Assembly (NCBI RefSeq): GCF_000760695.4
Contig: NZ_JHEG04000001.1
Location: 7,785,113 to 7,849,112, forward strand
Reading direction: 5' to 3'
DNA length: 64,000 nt
Origin: Tolypothrix bouteillei VB521301
GTDB lineage: Bacteria > Cyanobacteriota > Cyanobacteriia > Cyanobacteriales > Nostocaceae
This document shows, piece by piece, positions 8,288-18,752 of this stretch (position 1 is the stretch's first letter; the number at the start of each line of letters is the position of its first letter). The position numbers and the translations under genes were made by a program. The notes beneath the pieces were generated by a model. That model was not told the origin of the DNA. It worked only from the letters and a program-made list of their open reading frames with translations, and ran no database searches.

Positions 8288-9700
8288 TTACTGAAATAAA
8301 TTTGTATTCAATTTTGAAGGCATGATGAAAGGAAAAACAGTTTCGTAAGCTCTAGCTGCTTGCAAGACTAGTATATCTCGGTATTTAGCAGCGACAATTT
8401 GTATACCGACAGGTAACCCGTTTTTAGTAAAGCCACAAGGTACAGAGGCAGCAGGTTGTTGCGTGAGATTAAAAGGATATGTAAACGGAGACCAATCTCG
8501 TTGCGGCTTGTCAATATACGACTGGGGTCTATTTTGTCCGACAGGAAAGGCAACTATAGGTAAGGTGGGAGTAATCAGTAAATCATAGTTTTCGTGAAAG
8601 CGCTGCAAATGCCTTCCTAGAGCTTCGCGAGCATCTTGGGCGCTGAGATATTCTGCTAGAGTTATGCGATCGCCTTCTTTAGCAATACCTTGCAAGCCTT
8701 CTTCAATCACAGCTTGTTGTGCTGGGCTAAAACCACGCAGTAACTTAGCAGCACCCGCCTGCCATAAGGTTTGAAAAATACCACGGGGATTAGCAAAACC
8801 CGGATCGACTTCTTCAATCGCAGCACCTAGTTTAGCAAAAACATCAACTGCGGCTTTCACGAGGGTGGCGACTTCCGGCTCAACATCGGCGTAGCCAAAG
8901 TTGGGACTGTAAGCAATTCGCAATCCCGCCACACCTCGATCTAAATCAAAAGTGTAGTCCTGTCGATTATCTGGTAAAGCATACCAATCGCGGACATCAG
9001 GATGGGCAATGACATTTAAGGTGACTGCTGCATCAATCACAGTGCGAACAAGAACCCCTATATGAAACAAAGTTCTTGTATGGGCTGATGGATATCCAGC
9101 TACATATCCAAAAGTTGGTTTGAAACCAAACACCCCCGTTAACGCTGCGGGTGTTCTTGACGATCCTCCACCATCGGTACCTAAATGGAGCGTTCCCATT
9201 CCTAACGCAGCAGCAACAGCCGCCCCGCCGCTACTACCTCCGGGAGTCAGATCTGTATTCCAAGGATTGCGGGTGATACCAGTGAGGGGACTGTCGGTAA
9301 CACCTTTCCAACCAAATTCCGAAGTTGTGGTTTTTCCCAGTAATACTGCTCCTTGTTCGCGCAAACGAGCTACAGCAGGTGCATCTTCGTCCCAAGGTTG
9401 ATTGGCGGTAATCGCTTGACTTCCCCGGCGCGTTGGTAATCCCTTCGTTAACAGTAAATCTTTGGCAGTAAAGGGTATGCCATCTACCAAGCCAAGCGGA
9501 TTTCCATTTAGCCAACGCACTTCTGAGGCACGGGCTTCGGCAAGGGCAGTCTTTTCATCTACGATCGCAAAAGCATTCACTGAGCGATTGTAAGTATGAA
9601 TCTGTTCTAGAGCAGCTTTGGTTGCTTCTAGTGGTGACAGTTGGCGCTCTCGATAGAGGGATAAGAGTTGAGAAGCAGAAAAATCGGTAATTTCTGACAT
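8288..9700 (-). CDS. Amidase-signature family amidase
   Basis: The 470-residue protein carries the Ser-cisSer-Lys centre of the amidase signature family: Lys in PFTAKDLLL (about residue 77), the glycine/serine loop GGSSGGAAVAAALG (about 151-164) and the nucleophile in LGTDGGGSSRTPAAL. The C-terminal half has the usual TPTLPIVAFPVGQ stretch. Enzymes of this family hydrolyse amides or amidated side chains; GatA is excluded by the lack of a GatB/C context. It is the first gene of the minus-strand group divergent from the 10232 operon. Confidence 0.88.
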   Translation of the reverse strand: MSEITDFSASQLLSLYRERQLSPLEATKAALEQIHTYNRSVNAFAIVDEKTALAEARASEVRWLNGNPLGLVDGIPFTAKDLLLTKGLPTRRGSQAITANQPWDEDAPAVARLREQGAVLLGKTTTSEFGWKGVTDSPLTGITRNPWNTDLTPGGSSGGAAVAAALGMGTLHLGTDGGGSSRTPAALTGVFGFKPTFGYVAGYPSAHTRTLFHIGVLVRTVIDAAVTLNVIAHPDVRDWYALPDNRQDYTFDLDRGVAGLRIAYSPNFGYADVEPEVATLVKAAVDVFAKLGAAIEEVDPGFANPRGIFQTLWQAGAAKLLRGFSPAQQAVIEEGLQGIAKEGDRITLAEYLSAQDAREALGRHLQRFHENYDLLITPTLPIVAFPVGQNRPQSYIDKPQRDWSPFTYPFNLTQQPAASVPCGFTKNGLPVGIQIVAAKYRDILVLQAARAYETVFPFIMPSKLNTNLFQ

Positions 9701-9840
9701 ATTTTAGTTTTTATCCACTAAATTATTTGGGAAAGACAGAGCGCAGAAGGGAGGAATAAGTATTTAAAGTAATAAGTCATACTCTATCTTCCGTGTATCT
9801 TTTGCCAACGGAGAATAAAACCCTACCCTCCAGGTATCTC

Positions 9841-9869
9841 CTATGTCCAACGGACACGCTACGCGATCC
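9841..9869. repeat. Dispersed palindromic repeat CTATGTCC-ACGGACACGCTACGCG
   Basis: The sequence CTATGTCCAACGGACACGC continuing TACGCGATCC is repeated in inverted orientation at 16894-16923 (there with TT in place of A after GTCC). GTCC and GGAC form a small hairpin. It is non-coding. Confidence 0.6.
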
Positions 9870-9919
9870 GACGTTTACACATATATGCCTTGACTTTTAT
9901 ATAGCCTTTCTCAGTCTCA

Positions 9920-9986
9920 TGAGGTACACCCCCCTTTCATCCCCCCTTGGTAAGGGGGGACAGAGGGGGGTAATTTTTGTACCTCA
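9920..9986. repeat. G-run palindromic element (MITE-like), copy 1
   Basis: A 67-bp imperfect palindrome has outer arms TGAGGTAC/GTACCTCA and inner runs CCCCCC...CCCCCC facing GGGGGG...GGGGGG. Related cores occur at 34434, 46172 and 63689. It sits in the 530-bp gap between the amidase gene and the plus-strand operon, which otherwise holds only the promoter element at 10096. Confidence 0.8.
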
Positions 9987-10095
9987 CCAGGTTGAAATTT
10001 GCTGTAAGCAGTCAAGCGAAATACTTCTGCTTTTTGAGTCATTGAGTGGCTTGCTTCCTAAAATAGATTTGTGGTAAGTTCTTGTTAATCAAAAA

Positions 10096-10126
10096 TACAG
10101 TTTATTTATTAGTTTACCGTATTATA
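10096..10126 (+). promoter_or_regulatory. TAC-N16-TACCGTATTAT promoter element, site 1
   Basis: TACAGTTT at 10096 is followed exactly 19 bp later by TACCGTATTATAG at 10115. TATTAT (10120-10125) is a good -10 box, but no TTGACA-like -35 is present. The same arrangement stands upstream of five other units in the window. It lies 106 bp before the start of the DUF1932 dehydrogenase gene. Confidence 0.6.
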
Positions 10127-10231
10127 GTTTATAACTCTAGCTCCAAACCCATGCTGAATACCAGTACACGGAGCTGAGTCCAACAAAGCACGGTAGTACT
10201 CTTTGACTAGCATTTTGGAATCAAGCTTTCC

Positions 10232-11143
10232 ATGCAAATTCAAACTGTTGGTATTTTAAGTCCGGGTGACATGGGACAGGCAGTAGCAGCTGTACTCAAT
10301 CAAAACGGACTGGAGACGATTGCTGCTTTGAACGAACGGAGCGATCGCACTCGACAATTAGCCGCCTCTGCCAAGGTCCGGGATGTTGGTTCTCTTGAGA
10401 AACTGGTGATTGAATCAGATGTAGTGCTATCCATTTTAGTACCCGCCGCCGCAACTCAAGCAGCAGAACAAGTTGCTGAGGTTATCAGCAGTCTTGGTAA
10501 AAGCATTTTATACGTTGACTGTAACGCTATATCACCCCAGAAAGTCAAAAGTATTGCCCGCATTATTGAATCCAAGGGCGGACAATTTGTCGATGCATCA
10601 ATTATTGGTCCGCCTCCACGAGTGCCTAACCGCACCCGTATCTATGCATCCGGAAAAGAGGCAGTTAAATTCCAACAATTGCGCGAGTATGGATTAGATA
10701 TACGAGCGATCGGAAATGAAATTGGTCGTGCTTCTGGTTTGAAGATATGCTACGCAGCTCTAACAAAAGGACTGACAGCAATTGGCACAGAATTACTCAT
10801 TGCAGCCCATCGCCTTGATTTGGACGAACAACTCTGGGATGAAGTATCGAATAGCCAACCAGAACTAGCCAAAATACTCTCTCGTTCCATTCCATCCATG
10901 ACACCAAAAGCACATCGGTGGATCGGGGAAATGGAAGAAATAGCAGAAACCTTTGAAGGGTTAGAATTGACAGAGCGAATTTTCCAAGGAGCGGCTGAGG
11001 TTTACCGCCTGGTCAAAGAAACGTCTCTGGGTAAAGAAACACCAGAAGAAAGGGATAGCAATCGAGCGCTCGAAGATATCATTACAACTCTTTCCCAAGA
11101 AACTTTGACAGCAGAGAGTCAGTTGCAGACAGTACAAAGTTAG
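10232..11143 (+). CDS. NAD(P)-dependent dehydrogenase, DUF1932/hydroxyisobutyrate dehydrogenase-like
   Basis: The N-terminal Rossmann domain begins QTVGILSPGDMGQAVAAVL, the glycine motif of the 6-phosphogluconate/3-hydroxyisobutyrate dehydrogenase clan. It is followed by ERSDRTRQLA, and by DASIIGPPPR in place of the usual G-T-P-R active-site strand. The C-terminal helical domain (GRASGLKICYAALTKGLTAIG, about residues 165-185) is typical of DUF1932 proteins. This Lys is at the position of the family's catalytic lysine. At 303 residues it is full length. It leads a three-gene unit with the SDR and EamA genes. The substrate is unknown. Confidence 0.8.
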   Translation: MQIQTVGILSPGDMGQAVAAVLNQNGLETIAALNERSDRTRQLAASAKVRDVGSLEKLVIESDVVLSILVPAAATQAAEQVAEVISSLGKSILYVDCNAISPQKVKSIARIIESKGGQFVDASIIGPPPRVPNRTRIYASGKEAVKFQQLREYGLDIRAIGNEIGRASGLKICYAALTKGLTAIGTELLIAAHRLDLDEQLWDEVSNSQPELAKILSRSIPSMTPKAHRWIGEMEEIAETFEGLELTERIFQGAAEVYRLVKETSLGKETPEERDSNRALEDIITTLSQETLTAESQLQTVQS

Positions 11144-11168
11144 ACCACCAAATATAGGAATCGATCTC

Positions 11169-11969
11169 ATGAGCTTGGAACTACAACTATCAGGTAAAAC
11201 GGCAATTGTCACGGGTGGTAGTGCAGGCATTGGTTTAGCCATTGCCAAAGCCCTCTACAGTGAAGGTGTGAATGTTGTTATTGCAGCGCGAAACCCAGAG
11301 CGATTGGAAAATGCAGTCAGTGCTATCCAGTCTCTACCAACACCAGGGGCGAAAGTCATTGCGATCGCTGCCGATCTCACGCAAGCAGAAAGTGTTGATA
11401 AAGTCGTCTCAACCACACTGGAACAGTTTGGACAAATTGATATCTTAGTCAATAATGCAGGCTCTGCTCGTGCGGGGTCTTTCCTTGACCTGAGCGATGA
11501 TGTATTTCTAGATGCTTGGAACTTAAAATTATTGGGCTACATTCGCCTGGTGAAAGCCGTTGTTCCGCACCAAAAAAATCGGCGCGATGGACGGATTGTC
11601 AATATCATTGGTGGTGCAGGTCGGACACCCCGTCCTGGATTCCTACCTGGTGGTACCACGAACGCTGCTTTGCTTAACTTCACACGAGGAATCTCTAAAG
11701 AATTAGCCGAGTACAACATTCGGATTAATGCCATTTCGCCCGGAGCTACTGCTACAGAACGGGCTGAACGCTTGGCAGAACAAAACGCCCAAGCGCGTGG
11801 AATTACAGTTGAACAGGCAAAAGCAGAAACCCTACAAGGAATTCCTCTCAAGAGAATTGCTCAGCCAGAAGAAATTGCTGCATTAACACTCTTTTTAGTG
11901 TCCGATCTCGCTGCTTCGATTACAGGCGCAGAGATTCTTGTTGATGGAGGGCAGACTCCAGGCGTTTGA
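11169..11969 (+). CDS. SDR-family oxidoreductase lacking the usual Tyr-Lys pair
   Basis: This 266-residue protein has the classical SDR cofactor motif TGGSAGIGLAIAKAL, the NNAG motif (LVNNAGSARAG) and the NAISPG strand. Where most SDRs read S..S and YxxxK it has VNIIGGAGRTP and LPGGTTNAALL. The catalytic Ser, Tyr and Lys positions therefore appear as Gly, Gly and Asn. Some SDR subfamilies have a similar GNAAL segment, so it may still be active by another route. It starts 25 bp after the dehydrogenase gene with an AGGA ribosome site, so it is in the same operon. Confidence 0.85.
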   Translation: MSLELQLSGKTAIVTGGSAGIGLAIAKALYSEGVNVVIAARNPERLENAVSAIQSLPTPGAKVIAIAADLTQAESVDKVVSTTLEQFGQIDILVNNAGSARAGSFLDLSDDVFLDAWNLKLLGYIRLVKAVVPHQKNRRDGRIVNIIGGAGRTPRPGFLPGGTTNAALLNFTRGISKELAEYNIRINAISPGATATERAERLAEQNAQARGITVEQAKAETLQGIPLKRIAQPEEIAALTLFLVSDLAASITGAEILVDGGQTPGV

Positions 11970-12072
11970 AGTGCGATCGTTGTTAATGAATGACTGATAA
12001 CCGGAGTAGTGTGATTGAGACACTATCGGGTACTGTTGTCGGGGATGCCGTGGCTGTGGTAAAGCACAAGAG

Positions 12073-13059
12073 TTGCTACTAAGGAAACTTCTGGCTTTGT
12101 TGGGCATCCTGACAGTTCTTTTATCCTCCTTGTTCTTGTCATTTCACAACGTTACTGTCCGAGTTTTGTTTTCAGAACATCTCGTTCTGAGTTTCTTTTT
12201 GCTTGGCGGATACGTTAAACCCGATCTGCAGAATTCATTTTTACTGATGTTTATGCGAATGCTATTAGTGGTTCCACTTATGGCGGCTGTAGCATTTAAA
12301 CTCTATCCATCTGCTCCTCAAGAATTCCAAAGCTTATTCAGGCGAGAACGCTTAGACGTTATGCTCCAAGCCTTTGGCTGTGGAGTACTTATGTTTTTAT
12401 ATATTGCCTCTCTTTACATCGCGATTGGCTTGATTCCTACTGGAATTGCACTCACCCTCTTCTTCTCCTATCCTGTATTTACAGCACTACTGTCGTGGCG
12501 GTTTTTTGGCGATCGCCCTACACTTTTCCGTTGGCTAGTGATGGGTATTATTTTGGTGGGTGGAGTTCTCACCATTCCTCAAGATCGAGCAACTTACAGC
12601 AGTCACAGCATTGCTATTGGAATTTTTGCAAGCATTATGGCTGGGGTAATTTACGCCTTTTATAACGTTATCGCCCAAATATGTTTGGAAAAATTTCATC
12701 CTGCTCCCTTCACATGGATTAGTTTTGCCTTAACTTTGCTGCTCTCCGGTGTTAGCTTATTGTTCTTTCCACCTTCTGTAACCCAGCTTGACTGGACACC
12801 TATCTGGATTGGCAGTATTTTTTCGGGTTTGATTAGCTTTATCGGACACACTCTCAACAATTTAGGGATTCGCACGATCGGTGCAAATACTGCTTCTATT
12901 ATCGGCTCTAGCAGCCCAGCATTAACGGCTTTAGTTGCATGGGCAATCATTGGCGAAACTTTAAACTTGATTCAGAGTGTTGGAATTGGTGTCGTCACCT
13001 TGGGGATCGCGTTGCTAAGTGGAGAAAGGTGGATTCAAAGGAGAAACGAGATAATATAA
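12073..13059 (+). CDS. EamA/DMT-family transporter
   Basis: This is a ten-helix membrane protein of about 328 residues made of two EamA repeats. The second repeat carries GLISFIGHTLNNLGIRTIGANTASIIGSSSPALTAL, the family's conserved C-terminal motif. EamA proteins export or exchange small metabolites such as amino acids. No ATG fits the conserved N-terminus (LLALLGILTVLLSSLFLSFHNV), so the start is taken at TTG 12073; this is uncertain. It follows the SDR gene after about 100 bp. It ends facing groEL. Confidence 0.85.
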   Translation: MLLRKLLALLGILTVLLSSLFLSFHNVTVRVLFSEHLVLSFFLLGGYVKPDLQNSFLLMFMRMLLVVPLMAAVAFKLYPSAPQEFQSLFRRERLDVMLQAFGCGVLMFLYIASLYIAIGLIPTGIALTLFFSYPVFTALLSWRFFGDRPTLFRWLVMGIILVGGVLTIPQDRATYSSHSIAIGIFASIMAGVIYAFYNVIAQICLEKFHPAPFTWISFALTLLLSGVSLLFFPPSVTQLDWTPIWIGSIFSGLISFIGHTLNNLGIRTIGANTASIIGSSSPALTALVAWAIIGETLNLIQSVGIGVVTLGIALLSGERWIQRRNEII

Positions 13060-13169
13060 TGCGAGCTGGATATCGAAACAGACTCGATCCTCAACCGCTC
13101 GCCTGCAAGGATACTGTTGGTCAATGGTGGCTTCGATCCCTCACTTCATTCCCTGGCGATTTGAAGGTA

Positions 13170-13240
13170 TTTCCGAGCTCCGCCTCGTCTACGGTGAGGC
13201 AGAGCTTCGGTCTCTGCATTCCCAGCGGAGACTGGGAAAG
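13170..13240. repeat. Stem-loop repeat between convergent genes
   Basis: Two hairpins follow each other: GCAGAG-N7-CTCTGC (13199-13217) and TTCCCAG-N6-CTGGGAA (13219-13238). They lie between the EamA gene and groEL, whose 3' ends face each other. The sequence looks like a dispersed repeat that could also serve as a transcription barrier. There is no clean T-run. Confidence 0.5.
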
Positions 13241-13287
13241 AGAGATCGGGGAATGTTAAATGAGGAATTGACTAGTTGAGATAACGA

Positions 13288-14934
<1,647 letters not shown>

Positions 14935-15045
14935 TCAAGTTCTCTCTATAGTTTGTAAATCAATCGATTGCAACTGTCGTCGGTTGTCCGTCATTCGCTA
15001 TTTGGCTTGTGGAATACAGAATCGCCAATAACTCATGACTGTTGA

Positions 15046-15357
15046 CTATGAAACAACTGCCAGAATATCCTTCTCAGATAACAGGACATACTCTTCCGTA
15101 CCTAGTTTGACATCGGTTCCAGCGTACTTGGCGTAGAGAACCTTATCGCCAACTGCAATATCAATTGTCTGACGGGTACCGTCATCGTTGCGCTTGCCAA
15201 GACCAACTGCAACAATTTCACCCACCTGCGGCTTTTCCTTAGCACTATCAGGCAGAAGAATGCCGCCCGCTGTTTTCTCTTCGGACTCACTGACTTTGAT
15301 AAAAACCCGATCGCCCAGAGGCTTAACAGTAGATACGCTCAACGTTATAGATGGCAT
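15046..15357 (-). CDS. groS: Co-chaperonin GroES
   Basis: This 103-residue protein has the GroES fold motifs: [12 protein letters not shown], the mobile loop [29 protein letters not shown], and the C-terminal [34 protein letters not shown]. It forms the heptameric lid of GroEL. It is the first gene of the groES-groEL operon. Its 5' leader to the CIRCE-like element is long (about 310 bp). Confidence 0.97.
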   Translation of the reverse strand: MPSITLSVSTVKPLGDRVFIKVSESEEKTAGGILLPDSAKEKPQVGEIVAVGLGKRNDDGTRQTIDIAVGDKVLYAKYAGTDVKLGTEEYVLLSEKDILAVVS

Positions 15358-15669
15358 ATAAAATTCTCCAAATTCACAAATTAAGGTAAACGAATGAGTG
15401 TAATTAGGCTATGAACTGGTGCAGACGGATATTTGCTCAAGGGGAAATTAAGCCAGCAGAAAGAAAATTCATCATGGGTTGTGTTTCGCAAATGTAACAC
15501 TAGGTGAGGACAATTGTTTGATGAAACCAACCTGATGAATAGCGAGCAATGTTAGAAATTGCTAGTAACTCAAATTTAAAGACCAGTAAATCTATCGGAA
15601 TACTGGTTTTTGGTATATTAAGTATGATGTCATATAGTCTTGTAAAAATCAAGCAGCATAGAACAAGAA

Positions 15670-15696
15670 TTAGCACTTGCCTTTAGCAAGTGCTAT
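15670..15696 (-). promoter_or_regulatory. CIRCE-like heat-shock operator
   Basis: TTAGCACTT-N9-AAGTGCTAT forms an inverted repeat with the exact nine-base spacer of the CIRCE element (consensus TTAGCACTC-N9-GAGTGCTAA). It matches 8 of 9 bases in the left arm and 7 of 9 in the right. HrcA binds CIRCE to repress groESL. It is 313 bp from the groES start, further than usual. The rest of this gap (15358-15712) shows no gene. Confidence 0.7.
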
Positions 15697-15712
15697 ATAG
15701 GGTCTAAAAAGT

Positions 15713-16054
15713 CGGCTCTTGCGTACTTAACGTGCTAAATTGATAGGATAATGCCAAGCTAATAAAGCTCTAATCTCAAAATTACGAAAATTTTTAAATC
15801 CAAATCCACTTCTCTTGATTAACTTCAATTTATTATTGATTCCTTCTACTACTCCACTGGTAGTCCCTCGGTCAAAATATCTGACGATTTCTCCAAACCA
15901 CCGTTGAATTGTCTGTACACTTTTTTGATAATATGGTTCAGCTTTCTTTTTCATGCAAATTTAATAGTTCGGTCAAGACTCTTTTCATAACTGATTTTTC
16001 TGAGAATAGAGATAATGATCTTAACATTTTAGCACGTTAAGTACGCAAGAACCC
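15713..16054. mobile_element. ISL3-type insertion sequence remnant with intact terminal inverted repeats
   Basis: The left end (15713-15739, starting CGGCTCTTGCGTACTT) and right end (16028-16054) are inverted repeats that share a perfect run of about 22 bases (CTTGCGTACTTAACG and on). GGCTCTT/GGGTTCTT tips are typical of the ISL3 family. The element is only about 340 bp, so most of a 1.2-1.5 kb IS has been deleted. It is now MITE-like. I see no matching 8-bp target duplication. Confidence 0.75.
15727..15954 (-). pseudogene. ISL3-family transposase, C-terminal fragment
   Basis: The 75-residue frame contains SVQTIQRWFGEIVRYFDRGTTSGVVEGINNKLKLIKRSGFGFKNFRNFEIRALL, the conserved C-terminal end of ISL3-family DDE transposases. 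This region carries the last catalytic Glu (in VEGINNK). The rest of the roughly 400-residue enzyme is absent. The fragment lies between the two inverted repeats and cannot be active, though a full-length copy elsewhere could move it. Confidence 0.85.
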
Positions 16055-16247
16055 TGAATTTTAAAGATTTGTTTTATTTATCGACCATTAATGGACAAGG
16101 GTGAAAAAGCGTCTGGTGAACCTCTTCTTGCCTGCCTTATCCGACATATCTACCAATGAGTTGGTTTCTTTTGACGCCATCGAGTTAAAGTTGTTGCCCA
16201 ACAATCGGGTGCGAATTTGGGCTAAGGCCGACCTAAGCAACGGCGAA

Positions 16248-16745
16248 CTAGTGCCAATCAGCCTGAGTGCAACCATAGCCATTGAGCGGCGATGCCGCCT
16301 TGCTTTCTGTTGGCATTTTGTTGAGAAGAAGCCAGTACTGGCTAAAGGTCTTCACCATCTGCTCTAGGGTATATATTCCTATAGGCTTAATTAGGTAAGA
16401 GTTAGCTCCTAATTCGTAAGAAGAGTTGATATCGCTATCGAGTTCGGAAGAAGTTAGCATGACGACCAACAAGTGTTTTAAATGTGCCTGTTGCTGTATC
16501 CATTCGAGGACTTCAAGACCTGAACGCTGAGGCAAGTTAATATCTAACAGCATTAAAGAAGGCATTGGATACTGTTGGCGGTTTGCGTATTCACCCGCAG
16601 CGCTAAGATAGCTGACTGCGGCATCACCATCATGGACAATCCGAACAGAATGAGTTAAATTCACCTTCTCAAAAGCAAGTTGAATAAAGAATGCATCAGA
16701 TGGACTGTCTTCTACTATTAAAATTGTGGAATTGTCAGAATACAT
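16248..16745 (-). CDS. Single-domain response regulator (CheY/Rcp-like)
   Basis: I start at ATG 16743-16745 (MYSDNSTILIVEDSPSDAFF); the frame extends four codons to a TTG. The acidic pair is in VEDS (residues 11-14), the phospho-Asp is D68 in LLLDINLP, the Thr is in VVMLTSS and the Lys in SYLIKP. There is no output domain. The length and the PSDAFFIQ/GEYANR features match Rcp1-like regulators paired with cyanobacterial phytochromes or other hybrid kinases. No kinase is adjacent. The C-terminal 25 residues are extra to the domain. Confidence 0.9.
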   Translation of the reverse strand: MYSDNSTILIVEDSPSDAFFIQLAFEKVNLTHSVRIVHDGDAAVSYLSAAGEYANRQQYPMPSLMLLDINLPQRSGLEVLEWIQQQAHLKHLLVVMLTSSELDSDINSSYELGANSYLIKPIGIYTLEQMVKTFSQYWLLLNKMPTESKAASPLNGYGCTQADWH

Positions 16746-17113
16746 AATTTTCTGCAATGATTTTATCTTCGCAAAAGCTTTTCTTATAAGCTTTTTATCT
16801 GTTACTAATGGTTGCCTTATTTACGCCGCGCTGTACTAGTACTCTGTCAACTCAAAATTGACGAGTGAAAAAACCACGTTTGCAAAGCGTGTACGTTCGC
16901 GTAGCGTGTCCGTAAGGACATAGGACATAGACACGAAGAGCACGAAGGAAGAGAAAAAAAGAAGAATTTAAAGATTGCTCCAAGAGCGCAAAGTTGATGT
17001 GACAGGCCACTAGGCAAGACTGTAGTCGGGTAGCAGGACTACGTTCTCCCCTTCTTTATCTCAAGCCTAAGCGCTCAGATGCTAGGTTTAGAGCGCTACA
17101 GCAACTTTATCCC
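16746..17113. other. Gene-free interval with a dispersed repeat
   Basis: This stretch holds an inverted copy of the CGCGTAGCGTGTCCGTAAGG repeat (16894-16923; partner at 9841). It also holds a purine-rich GAAGAGCACGAAGGAAG stretch. No open frame with a plausible start was seen. Confidence 0.5.
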
Positions 17114-17668
17114 TTAGTAGTGAACTGTTCCGTCGGGCATCTTTGCTCCACTCAATCCTGTACCCCTCATATTTGCCCCTGCAATTTCTGCTTCGCTTAG
17201 GTCTGCGTTATCTAGATATGCCCCATCTAAGTCTGCCCCATCTAGCTTTGCCCCCTTTAAGTTGGCTTCACTCAAATCTACTCCTCTGAGATCTGCTCCC
17301 CTGAGGTCCGCGTTACTTAAGTCTGCTCCCTCTAAGTTGGCTCCACCTAGCTTGGCGCAGCTTAAGTCTGCTCCACTGAAATTTGCGTGCTTCAAGTTTG
17401 CCCCACTCAAATCTGCATTAACCAATTCTGCACTTACCAGGCACACGTCAATCATTCTTGCATCAGCTAAGGAAGCTTCATTCAGTTTTGCCTGACTTAA
17501 ATGTGCAGCAGTTAGGTCTGCCCCTCTTAAGTCTGCGTGAATCAAGTGTGCTCCTATCAGGTGTGCCCCAACCAAATTTGCATTAGTTAAGCACACATGA
17601 ACCAAGTTTACGTTGCTAAAGTCCCGTTCTCCTAATGCGTATCGTCTCAAAAGTTCCTGAGTATCCAT
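17114..17668 (-). CDS. Pentapeptide-repeat protein
   Basis: After a short N-terminal helix (MDTQELLRRYALGERDF), nearly the whole 184-residue protein consists of A(D/N)LxxA pentapeptides, about 30 units (for example ADLSGANLKHANFSGADL). Such proteins fold into a right-handed quadrilateral beta-helix. They are very common in cyanobacteria; most have no known function. There is no signal peptide or extra domain. The gene stands alone. Confidence 0.93.
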   Translation of the reverse strand: MDTQELLRRYALGERDFSNVNLVHVCLTNANLVGAHLIGAHLIHADLRGADLTAAHLSQAKLNEASLADARMIDVCLVSAELVNADLSGANLKHANFSGADLSCAKLGGANLEGADLSNADLRGADLRGVDLSEANLKGAKLDGADLDGAYLDNADLSEAEIAGANMRGTGLSGAKMPDGTVHY

Positions 17669-18416
17669 ATCTTTTGTTTCCTTAAATTTCGTTAAAAGAT
17701 TTTGTCAATAAGTTTAGTAATGGTCTGTCACATCAGCTAGTCAACGGTATTCAGTCTGATAATCGGTTGCTGTGGCTCCAACAACTTAGGCTTGTTGAGC
17801 AAAGCTTTAGACTGGGTGATTATTTGCTACAGTTCTAGGCTTTGGATGGTGTTTTTCTTCCGCATAAAATTTCCCTCTGATGATTACCTACATAAACTGA
17901 CATACAATACCTCTCGAACCTAATAGGGTGTAGAGATTTAGATCCGGGAAGGCGTCTATGGCAATGTGTCTATGGCGTAGTCACTTAGCCGAAAGTATTT
18001 CTCTTTAGTTGTATCATAGCATGGAATATTTAATTACGCTTGTAAAATCGAGCGACTAACCAATTCTACCCATGAACTTTTTCCAAATTTTGGTACCGCT
18101 TGCCTCCTACTTTTGGGTAGACAAATAAAAAATAACCTCCCCAAGTTTGAGTGGAGACGAACGACTTCAGATGAGCGGTGCTCCTTTATAAATCCCCTCT
18201 AATAACTCCTCTTGTTTTGCCTCTTACTTAGTCAGCCTTTCTTCTGATTGCTTAATGTGCTTCCCCATTTTCCCCAGGAGATATTTTTACAACAAATATT
18301 TGGGTATTAGACTATAATTAAGTTATCAGAAATTCTTTCCGGCTATGTGATTGGACTTATTAATAAACTCCTCTCCGAATCGGAATTTCTATATCCTTTG
18401 ATTCTGGAGATTTTTT
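17669..18416. other. Long gene-free interval upstream of the RRM gene
   Basis: No open frame with coding character was seen in about 750 bp. The last 130 bases before the RRM gene are AT-rich (ATTAGACTATAATTAAG near 18307 gives a TATAAT -10). They probably form the long 5' leader typical of cold-induced rbp genes. That role is inference. Confidence 0.4.
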
Positions 18417-18671
18417 ATGTCAATTTATGTGAGTAATCTATCTTCTAATTTTGAAGAAAATGACCTCAGGCAGATATTTTCCGAACATGGGTTTGTTAAG
18501 AAAATTCAAGTATATATAAACCAGAAAACTAGCGTAAAGAAAGGATTTGTCGTTGTTGAAATGGAAACGGGTGCTGAAGAAGCAGCAGCAATTCGGGAGC
18601 TAAGAGGTACTCAGTGGATGGGACGCTACCTCAAGGTTAATAGAGCTAAAACTGAGTACACCATTTCATAA
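18417..18671 (+). CDS. RNA-binding protein, single RRM (cyanobacterial Rbp type)
   Basis: This 84-residue protein is one RNA-recognition motif: RNP2 IYVSNL at residues 3-8 and RNP1 KGFVVVEM at about 43-50 (usual KGFGFVEM). It lacks the glycine-rich tail of cold-regulated RbpA1, so it is closer to the short Rbp class. Such proteins bind mRNA and are often cold-induced or involved in mRNA localisation at thylakoids. A good ribosome site (TGGAG) is 6-7 bases before the ATG. RNP1 has V in place of the second aromatic, which could weaken binding. Confidence 0.92.
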   Translation: MSIYVSNLSSNFEENDLRQIFSEHGFVKKIQVYINQKTSVKKGFVVVEMETGAEEAAAIRELRGTQWMGRYLKVNRAKTEYTIS

Positions 18672-18752
18672 ATTCGTGTAAATTTAACGATAAGTGAGTC
18701 CCACTGTCTTTTGTAAAATCTGTATCGGACAACAATACAAAGGAGATAAAAA

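Noticed and set aside
12939..13259. A 106-residue plus-strand frame overlapping the EamA 3' end
   Set aside because: It starts inside the EamA gene in another frame and ends in a stem-loop repeat.
16101..16367. An 88-residue plus-strand frame with a plausible composition, opposite the response-regulator 3' end
   Set aside because: The GTG start has no spaced ribosome site, and over half of the frame lies antisense to the well-supported response regulator. A minus-strand frame at 16088-16282 has equal claim, so neither is listed.
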